A stretch of DNA of 64,000 nucleotides from CAZUTK01 sp964623265 (GCA_964623265.1 CAZUTK010000003.1:15731-79730), one strand, 5' to 3'. Positions 27,340 through 35,536 are shown, counted from the first letter of the stretch. The notes: a model not told the origin generated them from the letters alone. A program made the numbers and translations.

Positions 27340-28044
27340 ATGTACCGCCGCATCCTGTTGAAAGTCTCCGGCGAATCCTTAGCCGGTGCGGAAGGGTTCG
27401 GTATCGAACCCTCCAGCGTGGAACGGATCGCTCGCGAGATTAAAGAGATTCAGGATATGGGCGTTGAAGTCGCTCTGGTCATCGGCGGCGGGAACATCTT
27501 TCGAGGATTGAAGGCGGCGGCGCAGGGGATGGATCGGACCACGGCGGATCATATGGGGATGCTGGCGACGATCATCAATGCGCTGGCGATGCAGAATTTT
27601 CTCGAAGGATTGGGCGCGGTAACCCGGGTTCAATCCGCCATCGAAATACACCAGCTCGCGGAACCATTCATCCGCCGGCGCGCGATTCGACATCTCGAAA
27701 AAGGACGAATCGTCATCTTCGCCGCAGGCACGGGAAATCCTTACTTCACCAGCGATACCGCGGCATCCTTACGCGCGGTCGAAATCAATGCGGACATTAT
27801 TCTGAAAGGCACGCGCGTAGATGGCGTTTACGATGCCGACCCTGAGAAGAATCCCCGAGCCGTGCGTTACGACCGTCTCAGTTATTTCGAAGTCATCCAG
27901 CATCAGCTGAAGGTGATGGACTCCACATCGGTGACGCTTTGTATGGATAATGATATTCCCATTCGGGTGTTTAATATTCTGGTCCCCGGAAATCTGAAGA
28001 AGATTGTACTGGGCGAAGATGTAGGGACTCTGGTGATGAGGTGA
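27340..28044 (+). CDS. pyrH: Uridylate kinase
   Basis: Phosphorylates UMP to UDP; amino-acid-kinase fold, 234 residues. Visible motifs are LLKVSGESLAG, VIGGGNIFRG, DHMGMLATIINALAMQ, FAAGTGNPYFTSDTAA and LKGTRVDGVYDADP. The tsf-pyrH-frr order is the usual bacterial one, and frr starts immediately after the pyrH stop. Confidence 0.97.
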   Translation: MYRRILLKVSGESLAGAEGFGIEPSSVERIAREIKEIQDMGVEVALVIGGGNIFRGLKAAAQGMDRTTADHMGMLATIINALAMQNFLEGLGAVTRVQSAIEIHQLAEPFIRRRAIRHLEKGRIVIFAAGTGNPYFTSDTAASLRAVEINADIILKGTRVDGVYDADPEKNPRAVRYDRLSYFEVIQHQLKVMDSTSVTLCMDNDIPIRVFNILVPGNLKKIVLGEDVGTLVMR

Positions 28045-28605
28045 ATGATGGATCATGCCATCCTGAAAGACGCCGAAAATCGCATGAAAAAGTCCGTGGA
28101 AACCTATCGTCAGGATCTCGTCAAGATCCGCACCGGAAAGGCTTCCGTTTCCCTTTTGGACGGCATTAAAGTGGAGTATTACGGCACGCAGGTGCCGCTG
28201 AATCAGGTCGCCAGTCTCTCCACACCGGAACCGCGCCTGATTGTGATCCAGCCGTGGGAGAAAAATTTGATCCCCAAAATTGAAAAAGAGATTTTAAAAT
28301 CCGATCTGGGGATGAATCCGGTCAGCGACGGCACCTTCATCCGTCTTTCAGTGCCGTTATTGACGGAAGAACGGCGCAAGGAATTGGTCAAACAGGTGCG
28401 GAAGCAGGCGGAGGATGCCCGAGTCGCCATTCGCAATGTGAGGCGCGACGCCAATGAACATCTTAAAAGGGAAGAGAAAGCGGGCGCAATTTCAGAAGAC
28501 GATCTGAAAAAATTCCAGACGAAGACACAAGAACTAACCGACAAATACATCCAGAACATAGAGGAAATCCTCAAGAAAAAGGAAAGCGAAATCATGGAGG
28601 TGTGA
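28045..28605 (+). CDS. frr: Ribosome recycling factor
   Basis: Splits post-termination ribosomes together with EF-G. The 186-residue length matches the family; the three-helix bundle motifs are LVKIRTGKASVSLLDGIKVEYYG, IQPWEKNLIPKIEKEI and LTEERRKELVKQVRKQAEDARVAIRN. Two ATG codons are adjacent at 28045 and 28048; either may be used. It directly abuts pyrH. Confidence 0.97.
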   Translation: MMDHAILKDAENRMKKSVETYRQDLVKIRTGKASVSLLDGIKVEYYGTQVPLNQVASLSTPEPRLIVIQPWEKNLIPKIEKEILKSDLGMNPVSDGTFIRLSVPLLTEERRKELVKQVRKQAEDARVAIRNVRRDANEHLKREEKAGAISEDDLKKFQTKTQELTDKYIQNIEEILKKKESEIMEV

Positions 28606-28665
28606 CCCCTGATTCTCATTTGCTGCGAATCAAAGGCGCCTTCATAGAAATGCCAGGAGGAAGTC

Positions 28666-28854
28666 ATGCCACATCGGATCAACGAAGAATGCATCAATTG
28701 CGGCGCGTGCGAACCGGAATGCCCGGTCAACGCCATATCGGAAGGCGAAAACATCTACGTAATAGACGAAACCGTCTGCGTGGATTGTAAAGGTCACTTC
28801 GATTCACCGCGTTGCGTTGAATACTGTCCGGTTGATTGCATTGATGAAGTATAA
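28666..28854 (+). CDS. 2[4Fe-4S] ferredoxin, Alvin type
   Basis: Small electron carrier of 62 residues. The first cluster motif is C9-x2-C12-x2-C15-x3-C19-P, the second is C38-x2-C41-x8-C50-x3-C54-P; the 8-residue insertion in the second motif marks the YfhL or Alvin type, usually of very low potential. A strong AGGAGGA ribosome site precedes the ATG. It lies 60 bases after frr and ends at a bidirectional terminator, so it probably shares the translation-operon transcript. Its redox partner is not apparent. Confidence 0.93.
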   Translation: MPHRINEECINCGACEPECPVNAISEGENIYVIDETVCVDCKGHFDSPRCVEYCPVDCIDEV

Positions 28855-28866
28855 GCCAGCGATAAA

Positions 28867-28897
28867 TGAAAAAGTCCGGCATTGCCGGACTTTTTCA
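28867..28897. terminator. Bidirectional intrinsic terminator
   Basis: Perfect 14-base inverted repeat (TGAAAAAGTCCGGC, loop ATT, GCCGGACTTTTTCA). A-rich left and T-rich right flanks make it work on both strands, closing the ferredoxin transcript and the convergent flagellin transcript. Confidence 0.93.
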
Positions 28898-28915
28898 TTT
28901 CCTGACCTCGCTGCG

Positions 28916-29752
28916 TTAACCTTGCACGATTCCGGCGATGATCTGCGGCAGCATGTTGGCTTGAGCCAGCATGGAGACGCCGGTCTGCATCAGGATCTGG
29001 GCTTTAACGAACTTCGACATTTCTGCAGCAATATCCGCGTCTCGGATCTGGGATTCGGAAGCCGTGGCGTTCTCACGGGCGATCTGGAGCTGCATGATGG
29101 TCCCCTGCAGACGCTCCACGTACGCACCGATGCGGGTCCGTTCCGTATCCTTGGAATTGATGGCGTTGTCAATCGAACCGATGGCGTTCTGCGCGTTGGT
29201 GGTGTTCAGAACATCGGTGCCGATCAATCCCAGTGCCTGCGTCGTCATGCTGTTGAAGTTGACATAGTAATAATCTTCATCCGCCACGTTGAACGTGCCG
29301 ATGTGGAACTTGATCCCGGTAGTGGAGAAACTCCCGTCAAGCAGGTTTAACCCGTTGTAATTGGTAACCTGCGCAATGCGGTTGATTTCGGAAACCAGCT
29401 GCTGGAATTCCACATTGAGCGATTGGCGGTCCGCTGCGGTCAACGCGCCGTTGGAGGCTTCGATCGCCAGCGCCCGCAAACGGGTCAGTTTCTCATCAAT
29501 CACCGACAGAGCCCCTTCGGCGGTCTGCATTAGATTGATGTCGTAATTCGCGTTTCTCTCTGCTTCATCCATAGACTGGATTTGGGCGCGGAATCTTTCG
29601 GAGACGGATAAACCCGCCGGGTCATCCCAGGCGTAGTTGATGCGCATGCCCGACGATAGACGGGTCACCGCCTGATCCATCTCGTTTTGCGTGTTCCAGA
29701 TGTTCCGCTGGGCAGTGAGAGCGAGAATGTTGTGGTTGATTCTCGTGCTCAT
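28916..29752 (-). CDS. fliC: Flagellin
   Basis: Structural subunit of the flagellar filament, 278 residues, a compact form with D0/D1 domains and little variable centre. The N-terminus MSTRINHNILALTAQRNIWN and the RLSSGMRINYAWDDPAGLSVSERFRAQI block pair with the C-terminal coiled part (ADIAAEMSKFVKAQILMQTGVSMLAQAN). The ribosome site GGGAGG lies within a small hairpin motif shared with the preceding merR-type gene. No other flagellar gene is in the window, so export, hook and motor genes lie elsewhere. Confidence 0.96.
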   Translation of the reverse strand: MSTRINHNILALTAQRNIWNTQNEMDQAVTRLSSGMRINYAWDDPAGLSVSERFRAQIQSMDEAERNANYDINLMQTAEGALSVIDEKLTRLRALAIEASNGALTAADRQSLNVEFQQLVSEINRIAQVTNYNGLNLLDGSFSTTGIKFHIGTFNVADEDYYYVNFNSMTTQALGLIGTDVLNTTNAQNAIGSIDNAINSKDTERTRIGAYVERLQGTIMQLQIARENATASESQIRDADIAAEMSKFVKAQILMQTGVSMLAQANMLPQIIAGIVQG

Positions 29753-29760
29753 CTCAATTT

Positions 29761-29775
29761 ACCTCCCTTGCAGGT
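29761..29775 (-). promoter_or_regulatory. Flagellin leader hairpin enclosing the ribosome site
   Basis: On the minus strand the leader reads ACCTGCAAGGGAGGT, in which ACCT can pair with AGGT and the GGGAGG ribosome site occupies loop and stem, 8 bases before the ATG. Nearly the same element precedes the merR-type gene (30161-30174). The GGA in a short hairpin is the kind of site CsrA binds; that role is inference. Confidence 0.5.
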
Positions 29776-29793
29776 ATTTTCATTCATTCATTT

Positions 29794-30153
29794 TCAAGCA
29801 TTTGATTTCGCCAATAATTTCTTCAGCAGGTAATCGGACATCGTATCCGCCAGCTTCTCCAGATGTGCTTCCGAAGGCAAGATTGAATTTCCTTCCAGGA
29901 CCGGTTCGGATTCCAGTTTTTTCCGCGCGCCTTCCAATGTGTAGCCTTCGTGGCGGACTAAATGATTGATTTTTTCGATCATCTCAATATCGGAGCGGCG
30001 GTAGCGTCGCTGATTCCCCTCGGTTCTAATCGGGTTCAGATATTCGCTGAATTCCCGTTCCCAGAAGCGTATCGTCGGCTTCGCCACACCAGTGATCGCG
30101 TTCACTTGCGCTATGGAGTACATGGGTTCATCCGATAGCTTCACTGCGCTCAT
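29794..30153 (-). CDS. MerR-family transcriptional regulator upstream of flagellin
   Basis: Winged-helix DNA-binding protein of 119 residues. The MerR head reads MYSIAQVNAITGVAKPTIRFWERE, followed by the wing (RTEGNQRRYRRSDIEMIEKI) and a helical dimer region; the short C-terminal part (about residues 80-119) has no cysteine-rich metal site. I take the ATG at 30153 because GGGAGG lies 8 bases upstream, whereas a GTG at 30162 overlaps that site. It sits 41 bases ahead of flagellin, behind a sigma-28 promoter, so it is probably a flagellar late-class gene product. Its target is unknown. Confidence 0.88.
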   Translation of the reverse strand: MSAVKLSDEPMYSIAQVNAITGVAKPTIRFWEREFSEYLNPIRTEGNQRRYRRSDIEMIEKINHLVRHEGYTLEGARKKLESEPVLEGNSILPSEAHLEKLADTMSDYLLKKLLAKSNA

Positions 30154-30160
30154 GACTTTC

Positions 30161-30174
30161 ACCTCCCTTCAGGT
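30161..30174 (-). promoter_or_regulatory. merR leader hairpin enclosing the ribosome site
   Basis: Minus-strand ACCTGAAGGGAGGT: ACCT may pair with AGGT around GAAGGG. The flanking bases ATACCTG...AAGGGAGGT match the flagellin leader apart from one inserted base. It suggests common translational control of the two genes. Confidence 0.5.
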
Positions 30175-30200
30175 ATCAGTCAAATGGGTTCTCAATCTTC

Positions 30201-30227
30201 TTATCGGCAGCCTGAAAGAATACTTTA
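30201..30227 (-). promoter_or_regulatory. Sigma-28 (FliA) promoter of the merR-flagellin operon
   Basis: On the minus strand: TAAAGTAT (30227-30220), 11-base spacer, GCCGATAA (30208-30201). This matches the enterobacterial FliA consensus TAAAGTTT-N11-GCCGATAA at all but one position. Transcription should begin near 30194, about 40 bases before the merR ATG. Confidence 0.9.
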
Positions 30228-30336
30228 ATCATCTTCACACTTTTTTTGTGATCACGCTTCGCGTTAGCAATGTCGTATAGCAGAAATCGTTCTTCTCGAG
30301 GGGTGGATTTCGGTCGAGGCAGGATGTAAAAATCTA

Positions 30337-30365
30337 TTGCATTGGATAAAAAATAGTATTATATT
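30337..30365 (+). promoter_or_regulatory. Sigma-70-type promoter upstream of hldA
   Basis: TTGCAT (30337-30342), 17-base spacer, TATATT (30360-30365), 28 bases before the hldA ATG. It is divergent from the sigma-28 promoter; the 240-base region between merR and hldA contains no gene. Confidence 0.65.
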
Positions 30366-30393
30366 GTTAGACACTCAAGGCATATCGTAAAAC

Positions 30394-31395
30394 ATGGTCA
30401 AATTCGGCAAATCGAGATTAAAAACGCTCTTTGACAGCTTCCGGAAACAAAAAATCGCGGTAGTCGGTGATTTAATGCTCGATCGCTATATGTGGGGATC
30501 CGTGCAGCGCATATCCCCGGAAGCTCCTGTCCCGGTCGTGGAAGTCAGTTCGGAAACGACAAAATTGGGTGGAGCAGCGAATGTAGCCAATAACATCTAT
30601 GCCTTGGGCGCCGAACCGATCCCCATTGGAGTCGTCGGCGCGGATTCTTACGGGGATGACCTGCGCGCCTTATTCGAATTATCCGGTTTGCGGACGGATG
30701 GGATCATCACAGATCCTTCCCGACCCACCACAATCAAGACGCGGATCATCGCTCACGATCAACACGTCGTTCGAGCCGACGTCGAATCGAAGAAAGACCT
30801 CTCAGATGAAGCCGAAAAAAAGCTGCTGGCTGTTTTGCGCAAAGTGATCTCCAATGTGAACGGCGTCATCCTCGAAGATTACAATAAAGGGGTGCTGACG
30901 TCCGAGTTGATCCGGAAAATCATCGCGCTCTGCAGTAAAAATCGCTGCTTCGTCGCTGTGGACCCTAAATTCAGAAATTTCTTTACTTATCAAGGTGTGG
31001 ATTTATTTAAACCAAATATGCGGGAAACTGAGCAGGCTTTAGGAGTAAAAATCGAAACGGATGAAGAATTATCTGAATCGGTGAAGAAATTATTTTTCAG
31101 ATTAAAATGCAAAGCGGTGTTGTTGACGCGCGGCGAAAAAGGGATGGCTTTGTTCACATCCGAAAATGAGGCTCCGATCTTCGTCCCGACTCGAGCGAAG
31201 AAAATACACGATGTTTCCGGAGCGGGGGATACAGTAATATCTACATTTGTTGTCGCCAGACTCGCCGGCGCATCCTTGATCGAAGCCGCCACGATGGCGA
31301 ATTACGCAGCGGGCATCGTCTGCGGGGAAGTCGGCGTCGTCCCGATTGATCATCAACAGCTACTTGAAGAGCTGTTGGAAGACAGCGTGTTGTAA
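30394..31395 (+). CDS. hldA: D-glycero-beta-D-manno-heptose-7-phosphate kinase
   Basis: Makes heptose 1,7-bisphosphate for the LPS inner core. The 333-residue protein corresponds to the N-terminal half of E. coli HldE: VVGDLMLDRYMWGSVQRISPEAPVPVV, KLGGAANVANNI, DYNKGVL, the PfkB signature HDVSGAGDTVIST and C-terminal NYAAGIVCGEVGV. The adenylyltransferase half is a separate gene, hldC, just past a tRNA gene. Confidence 0.94.
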   Translation: MVKFGKSRLKTLFDSFRKQKIAVVGDLMLDRYMWGSVQRISPEAPVPVVEVSSETTKLGGAANVANNIYALGAEPIPIGVVGADSYGDDLRALFELSGLRTDGIITDPSRPTTIKTRIIAHDQHVVRADVESKKDLSDEAEKKLLAVLRKVISNVNGVILEDYNKGVLTSELIRKIIALCSKNRCFVAVDPKFRNFFTYQGVDLFKPNMRETEQALGVKIETDEELSESVKKLFFRLKCKAVLLTRGEKGMALFTSENEAPIFVPTRAKKIHDVSGAGDTVISTFVVARLAGASLIEAATMANYAAGIVCGEVGVVPIDHQQLLEELLEDSVL

Positions 31396-31419
31396 TCGGA
31401 TCCTCGCATATTTTGCCTT

Positions 31420-31493
31420 GGGCGATTAGCTCAGTTGGTTAGAGCGCTGGTCTCACATACCAGAGGTCACAAGTTCAAGTCTTGTATCGCCCA
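31420..31493 (+). tRNA. tRNA-Val(CAC)
   Basis: Acceptor stem GGGCGAT/ATCGCCC, discriminator A, D arm GCTC-AGTTGGTTA-GAGC, anticodon arm CTGGT-CTCACAT-ACCAG with anticodon CAC, and T arm with TTCAAGT. CCA is not encoded. It lies 24 bases after hldA and 10 bases before the hldC ATG. Confidence 0.95.
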
Positions 31494-31503
31494 CGATGAC
31501 CTT

Positions 31504-32028
31504 ATGAAGTCCGCAACAGCCGACAGTGCGAAGAATCCCCCTGTGTCAGCGCGCATATTGAACTGGGATGAATTGTTTTTACTGCGCGCGGAGTGGAAGC
31601 GGCGGGGCTGGAAGGTGGTCTTCACCAACGGCGTTTTTGACATCTTACATCGCGGTCATATTGAGTATCTGAAAGCCGCGCGTTCCCTGGGAGATGTGTT
31701 GGTCGTCGGCGTGAATACAGACGCATCCGTGAAGAAATTTAAGGATGATCGCAGACCCATCGTCTCGGAGAATGATCGCGCCCAGATTTTAGGCAGCCTG
31801 CGTTTCGTGGACGCAGTCACCCTGTTCGATCAACCGACTCCTTTAGAGCTGATCAGCCGATTGCAGCCTGACATTCTGGTCAAAGGATCTGATTACCAAA
31901 AAAGTGAGATTGTCGGCGCGGAGGTTGTGGAAAACGCGGGCGGGCAGGTCGTGCGCATCGAGTTGACGGCGGGAAAATCCACCAGCAATCTGATCGAGGA
32001 GATTCTGCGCCGGTACCGGTCTGCTTAA
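31504..32028 (+). CDS. hldC: Heptose 1-phosphate adenylyltransferase
   Basis: Forms ADP-heptose from heptose 1-phosphate and ATP for LPS core. The 174-residue protein has the nucleotidyltransferase motif FTNGVFDILHRGHIEYL, VGVNTDASVKKFK, RPIVSENDRAQIL, PDILVKGSDY and the C-terminal GKSTSNLIEEIL. The ATG at 31504 has no visible ribosome site; an in-frame TTG at 31558 is another possible start. The gene begins 10 bases after a tRNA, so tRNA processing would leave a nearly leaderless message. Confidence 0.92.
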   Translation: MKSATADSAKNPPVSARILNWDELFLLRAEWKRRGWKVVFTNGVFDILHRGHIEYLKAARSLGDVLVVGVNTDASVKKFKDDRRPIVSENDRAQILGSLRFVDAVTLFDQPTPLELISRLQPDILVKGSDYQKSEIVGAEVVENAGGQVVRIELTAGKSTSNLIEEILRRYRSA

Positions 32029-32053
32029 CCGTTGATCCGCAGGTTGAAGATCC

Positions 32054-33376
32054 ATGTTCGATCAACTCACGAAAAGCTTCGAGAATTTCTTCCGCAACCT
32101 GCGCGGGCAGGGGAAAATCACCGAAGAAAATATCCGGGATTCCCTGCGGGAAGTCCGCAGAATCCTTCTGGAAGCCGACGTCAACTATAAAGTCGTCAAA
32201 GATTTCATCGACGGCGTTCAGCAAAAGGCGCAAGGCCAGGAAGTCTTGCGCAGCATTACGCCGGGACAGCAGGTCATTAAAATCATATACGATGAGCTGA
32301 CTCACCTTTTAGGCGAAGGCTACAGCCGCCTAGATTTGACATCCCTGCCGCCGGTTCCCGTGATGATCGTCGGCTTACAAGGCTCCGGCAAGACGACACT
32401 GACTGCAAAACTCGGCTTGCATTTGAGGCGGAAAAATCGGCACCCCTTGCTGGTGGCGGCGGATGTGTACCGCCCCGCCGCAATAGATCAATTGCAACAG
32501 TTGGGCAGACAACTGGATCTTCCTGTATGGGCACCGGGCGTGCTGGATCCTGTGGAAATCTGCCGATCGGGAATCGCCGAAGCTCGCAAGTCTGCGCGGG
32601 ATGTCGTGCTCCTGGATACCGCTGGACGGCTCCACATTGATGAAAAGATGATGGAGGAACTGAAGCGGATCCGCGACGCATTGCATCCGCCGGAAATTCT
32701 GTATGTGGCGGACGGCATGGCGGGGCAAGACGCAGTCCGTGCTGCTCAAGAGTTTCAGGAACGATTGGATTTCACCGGCATCGTCTTGACGAAGCTGGAC
32801 GGCGACTCAAAAGGCGGTGCGGCGCTGTCCATCCGAGCGGTAACCGGCAAGCCGATCCGTTTTATCGGAACTGGTGAGAAGCCGGACGCGCTGGAAGAGT
32901 TTTATCCCGATCGCATGGCGTCCCGAATTCTGGGTATGGGGGACGTCGTCAGCCTGGTGGAAAAAGCTCAGGAGACGGTGGATCAGGAAACCGCCGACCG
33001 CATCGCGCGCAAGATCGCCCGTCAAGAATTCACACTGGAGGATTTTTTGGATCAACTGAGGCAACTCCAGAAAATGGGACCGCTGGAGCAAATCCTCGGG
33101 ATGATCCCCGGCATCGGAAAGGCGATGAAGGGGTTGACGCTGAGCGAAAAAGATTTGAAACGCACGGAAGCGATCCTCTGTTCGATGACGCGAGAAGAGC
33201 GCATCAAGCCACAAATCATCAACGGAAGCCGCAGAAAGCGGATCGCCGCCGGTTCGGGAACAAGGGTGCAAGATGTCAATCAGATCCTGAACCAATTTGA
33301 GCAATTGCGCAGTATGATGAAACAAATGGGCAAAATTAAAAATCGTTCCACTAAACTGCCCTTCTCGTTCTCGTAA
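32054..33376 (+). CDS. ffh: Signal recognition particle protein Ffh
   Basis: Binds signal sequences and 4.5S RNA and docks with FtsY. The 440-residue protein has the N domain, G domain (GLQGSGKTTLTAKL, DVYRPAAIDQL, LDTAGRLHID, TKLDGDSKGGAALS) and methionine-rich M domain (MGPLEQILGMIPGIGKAMKG, MTREER). It is followed by rpsP, the usual neighbour. Confidence 0.97.
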   Translation: MFDQLTKSFENFFRNLRGQGKITEENIRDSLREVRRILLEADVNYKVVKDFIDGVQQKAQGQEVLRSITPGQQVIKIIYDELTHLLGEGYSRLDLTSLPPVPVMIVGLQGSGKTTLTAKLGLHLRRKNRHPLLVAADVYRPAAIDQLQQLGRQLDLPVWAPGVLDPVEICRSGIAEARKSARDVVLLDTAGRLHIDEKMMEELKRIRDALHPPEILYVADGMAGQDAVRAAQEFQERLDFTGIVLTKLDGDSKGGAALSIRAVTGKPIRFIGTGEKPDALEEFYPDRMASRILGMGDVVSLVEKAQETVDQETADRIARKIARQEFTLEDFLDQLRQLQKMGPLEQILGMIPGIGKAMKGLTLSEKDLKRTEAILCSMTREERIKPQIINGSRRKRIAAGSGTRVQDVNQILNQFEQLRSMMKQMGKIKNRSTKLPFSFS

Positions 33377-33433
33377 TTTTGATTAGCAAATCAACGATAA
33401 ACAACGTAATGGAGTAATAAAGGAGGTCTTTTC

Positions 33434-33922
33434 GTGCCAGTAAAATTGCGCCTGATGCGAATAGGTCGCAAAGGACAACCATCCTACAGAATCGTCGCCG
33501 TAGATTCTCGGAAAAGACGCGACGGAGCTTATATCGAGAAAATCGGACACTATAATCCACTGACGAAACCGGCGGATGTGGTTATAAATGATGACCTGGC
33601 TTTGAAATGGCTGAGTCAAGGCGCCATCCCGACGGATACTGTGCGCAGCCTGCTTTCAAGGCGTGGAATTCTCCTCGCATTCGACCTGAAAAAACGCGGA
33701 CTTCCGCAGGAAGAAATCAACAATAAAGTCGCGAAATTCCGCTCAGAAAAAGAAGCGTCTCTATTGGAACGCGAAAAGATGCGGGCTCCGCAAACCGCGA
33801 TGGTAGAGTCGGATTCTGCTCCGTCAGAACCTGCAGCACAAGAAGAGCAGCCGACTGAAACCAGTACGCCGGAAGAGCAACCGCCTGAAGAGCCATCCTC
33901 ACCGGAAGCTTCCGTATCCTGA
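33434..33922 (+). CDS. rpsP: 30S ribosomal protein S16 with long acidic tail
   Basis: The first 80 residues are the S16 core (MPVKLRLMRIGRKGQPSYRI, DSRKRRDGAYIEKIGHYNPL). The protein is 162 residues long, about twice the common length; the extra part starts with a basic helix and ends in an acidic Pro/Glu/Ser-rich tail (EPAAQEEQPTETSTPEEQ). Such extensions are known in Bacteroidetes-type S16. Start is GTG with a strong AAAGGAGG site. Confidence 0.95.
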   Translation: MPVKLRLMRIGRKGQPSYRIVAVDSRKRRDGAYIEKIGHYNPLTKPADVVINDDLALKWLSQGAIPTDTVRSLLSRRGILLAFDLKKRGLPQEEINNKVAKFRSEKEASLLEREKMRAPQTAMVESDSAPSEPAAQEEQPTETSTPEEQPPEEPSSPEASVS

Positions 33923-34021
33923 GGTATTCTGACACCGGTCTGGATTCTCTGTAAGGGTGTTTCACCCGCAATCACGGAAACCAAGTGTTTTTTATAAATC
34001 AGAGACTAACCGGAGTCTTCT

Positions 34022-34279
34022 ATGAAAGAATTTATTGAGTTCATTGTCAGACATTTAGTCGAAAATCCTGACAAAGTTCAGGTATTGGAAGAAAGCGGCG
34101 AAAAGGGCATTGTATTGAAACTGACGGTGGGTGAAAATGATCTGGGGCGCGTCGTCGGCAAAGACGGAAAAACCGCGAGATCCCTGCGTACCCTGCTCAC
34201 CGCAGTCGCGGCTCGCCAAGGCATTCGCGCAACCCTGGAAATCATCAATGGAGTGCGGAAACCTGTCGAACAAACCTGA
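34022..34279 (+). CDS. khpA: KH-domain RNA-binding protein KhpA
   Basis: Small RNA-binding protein of 85 residues with one KH domain; the GxxG loop lies in GRVVGKDGKTARSLRTLL. KhpA works with KhpB in RNA binding and cell-division control in Gram-positive bacteria. It has its usual position between rpsP and rimM. Its 3' end overlaps the likely rimM start by 32 bases. Confidence 0.94.
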   Translation: MKEFIEFIVRHLVENPDKVQVLEESGEKGIVLKLTVGENDLGRVVGKDGKTARSLRTLLTAVAARQGIRATLEIINGVRKPVEQT

Positions 34280-34805
34280 CTCAGTCTTCGAATCCCTGAT
34301 TGAGATCGCCAAAGTTGTCAAGCCTCAAGGATTAAGGGGGGAATTAAAAGTCTTGACCTATTCCAGAGATCCCGCCGACATCCGTAGATATAACTCGATT
34401 TTCCTCGGGTTTGACGGTGATCTGAAGGGTGAATTCTACATCGAGAGATGCAGGATCAATGCATCGGTGGTGATCCTGAAATTGAAAGATATCGAAAGCC
34501 GAGAACAAGCGCAGACATTGCGAAACTGCTCCATCTGGATCCATAAAAATCAATTGCCGGCTCTGCCTGTCGGCGAATATTACATCCAAGATTTGATCGG
34601 ACTGCAGGTTTTCGATGAGCAAGGTACATTCTGCGGTACGATGGTGGATGTCCTCGAATTGCCCGCGAACGACGTCTATGTTATCGCGTCCGGCGGGCGC
34701 GAACTCTTAATTCCAGCGGTTTCAAAATTCGTGCAAGAAGTACGATGCGATCAACATCGCATCATCATCCGAATGCCCGATGGTCTAACGGATGAACCGG
34801 TCTGA
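34248..34805 (+). CDS. rimM: Ribosome maturation factor RimM
   Basis: Helps 30S head assembly by binding S19. The 185-residue protein shows the N-terminal IAKVVKPQGLRGELKVLTYS, the central IESREQAQTLRN and the PRC-barrel part (GEYYIQDLIGLQVFDEQG, LIPAVSKFVQEV). The only nearby ATG that fits is 34248, inside khpA, giving a 32-base overlap; an upstream in-frame start at 34131 would lie deep in khpA without homology. Confidence 0.92.
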   Translation: MECGNLSNKPDSVFESLIEIAKVVKPQGLRGELKVLTYSRDPADIRRYNSIFLGFDGDLKGEFYIERCRINASVVILKLKDIESREQAQTLRNCSIWIHKNQLPALPVGEYYIQDLIGLQVFDEQGTFCGTMVDVLELPANDVYVIASGGRELLIPAVSKFVQEVRCDQHRIIIRMPDGLTDEPV

Positions 34806-34813
34806 GCATCCCT

Positions 34814-35524
34814 ATGCGAGTGGATATCCTAACGCTTTTTCCCGGGCTGTTCGACGGTTTTTTGAAAGACGCCTTGATCAAACGGGCGCGGCAAAAGGGA
34901 TTGCTGGAAGTGAATATTTATCCCTTGCGCTCTTGGGCACGCAGCCGCCATCAGCAGGTGGACGACTATCCGTTCGGCGGAGGTCCGGGAATGATCCTGA
35001 AGCCGGAACCGATTCTGGAAGCGCTGGATGATCTGAAGCGAAACCGTGCCTCGAAAGCCAAGACGATTTTTTTTACCCCCTGCGGGGAGCTTTTGACTCA
35101 AACGTTAGTTGAAGAATTCCTGGCGGAAGAAGCGCTGATCTTCGTCTGTGGAAGATATAAAGGCGTGGATCAACGCGTGTTGGACCACGGCATTGACCGA
35201 CAGATCTCGATCGGCGACTATGTCCTCTCCGGCGGCGAGTTGCCTGCTATGGTCTTGCTGGAGGCGATAACGCGTTTGATTCCAGGCGTCATTCATGACC
35301 TTGAATCCGCCCAGACGGATAGCTTTCAGCAGAATTTACTGGAAGGTCCCCTGTACACTCGCCCGGATGTATATCGAGGCTGGAAGGTGCCGGATATCCT
35401 GACATCCGGAGATCATAAAAAGATCGCTGACTGGCAGAGGGAAAAGGCGTTGGAAACCACTCGCCTTCGACGTCCTGACCTATGGGAAAAATACTTGAAA
35501 AATATACCCTCATCGAATTCATAG
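34814..35524 (+). CDS. trmD: tRNA (guanine-N1)-methyltransferase
   Basis: Methylates G37 of tRNAs reading C-starting codons, preventing frameshift. The 236-residue SPOUT enzyme has ILTLFPGLFDGFL, DDYPFGGGPGMILKPEPI, the trefoil-knot FVCGRYKGVDQRVL and ISIGDYVLSGGELPAMVLLE. Its place between rimM and rplS is canonical. Confidence 0.97.
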   Translation: MRVDILTLFPGLFDGFLKDALIKRARQKGLLEVNIYPLRSWARSRHQQVDDYPFGGGPGMILKPEPILEALDDLKRNRASKAKTIFFTPCGELLTQTLVEEFLAEEALIFVCGRYKGVDQRVLDHGIDRQISIGDYVLSGGELPAMVLLEAITRLIPGVIHDLESAQTDSFQQNLLEGPLYTRPDVYRGWKVPDILTSGDHKKIADWQREKALETTRLRRPDLWEKYLKNIPSSNS

Positions 35525-35536
35525 ACAAGGTTCACC

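Noticed and set aside
28916..29267. Plus-strand open frames opposite flagellin
   Set aside because: They are antisense shadows; the minus frame is a clear flagellin.
33923..34021. TATAAA at 33993 as a khpA promoter
   Set aside because: No acceptable -35 element at the right distance; khpA is more likely read from the rpsP transcript.
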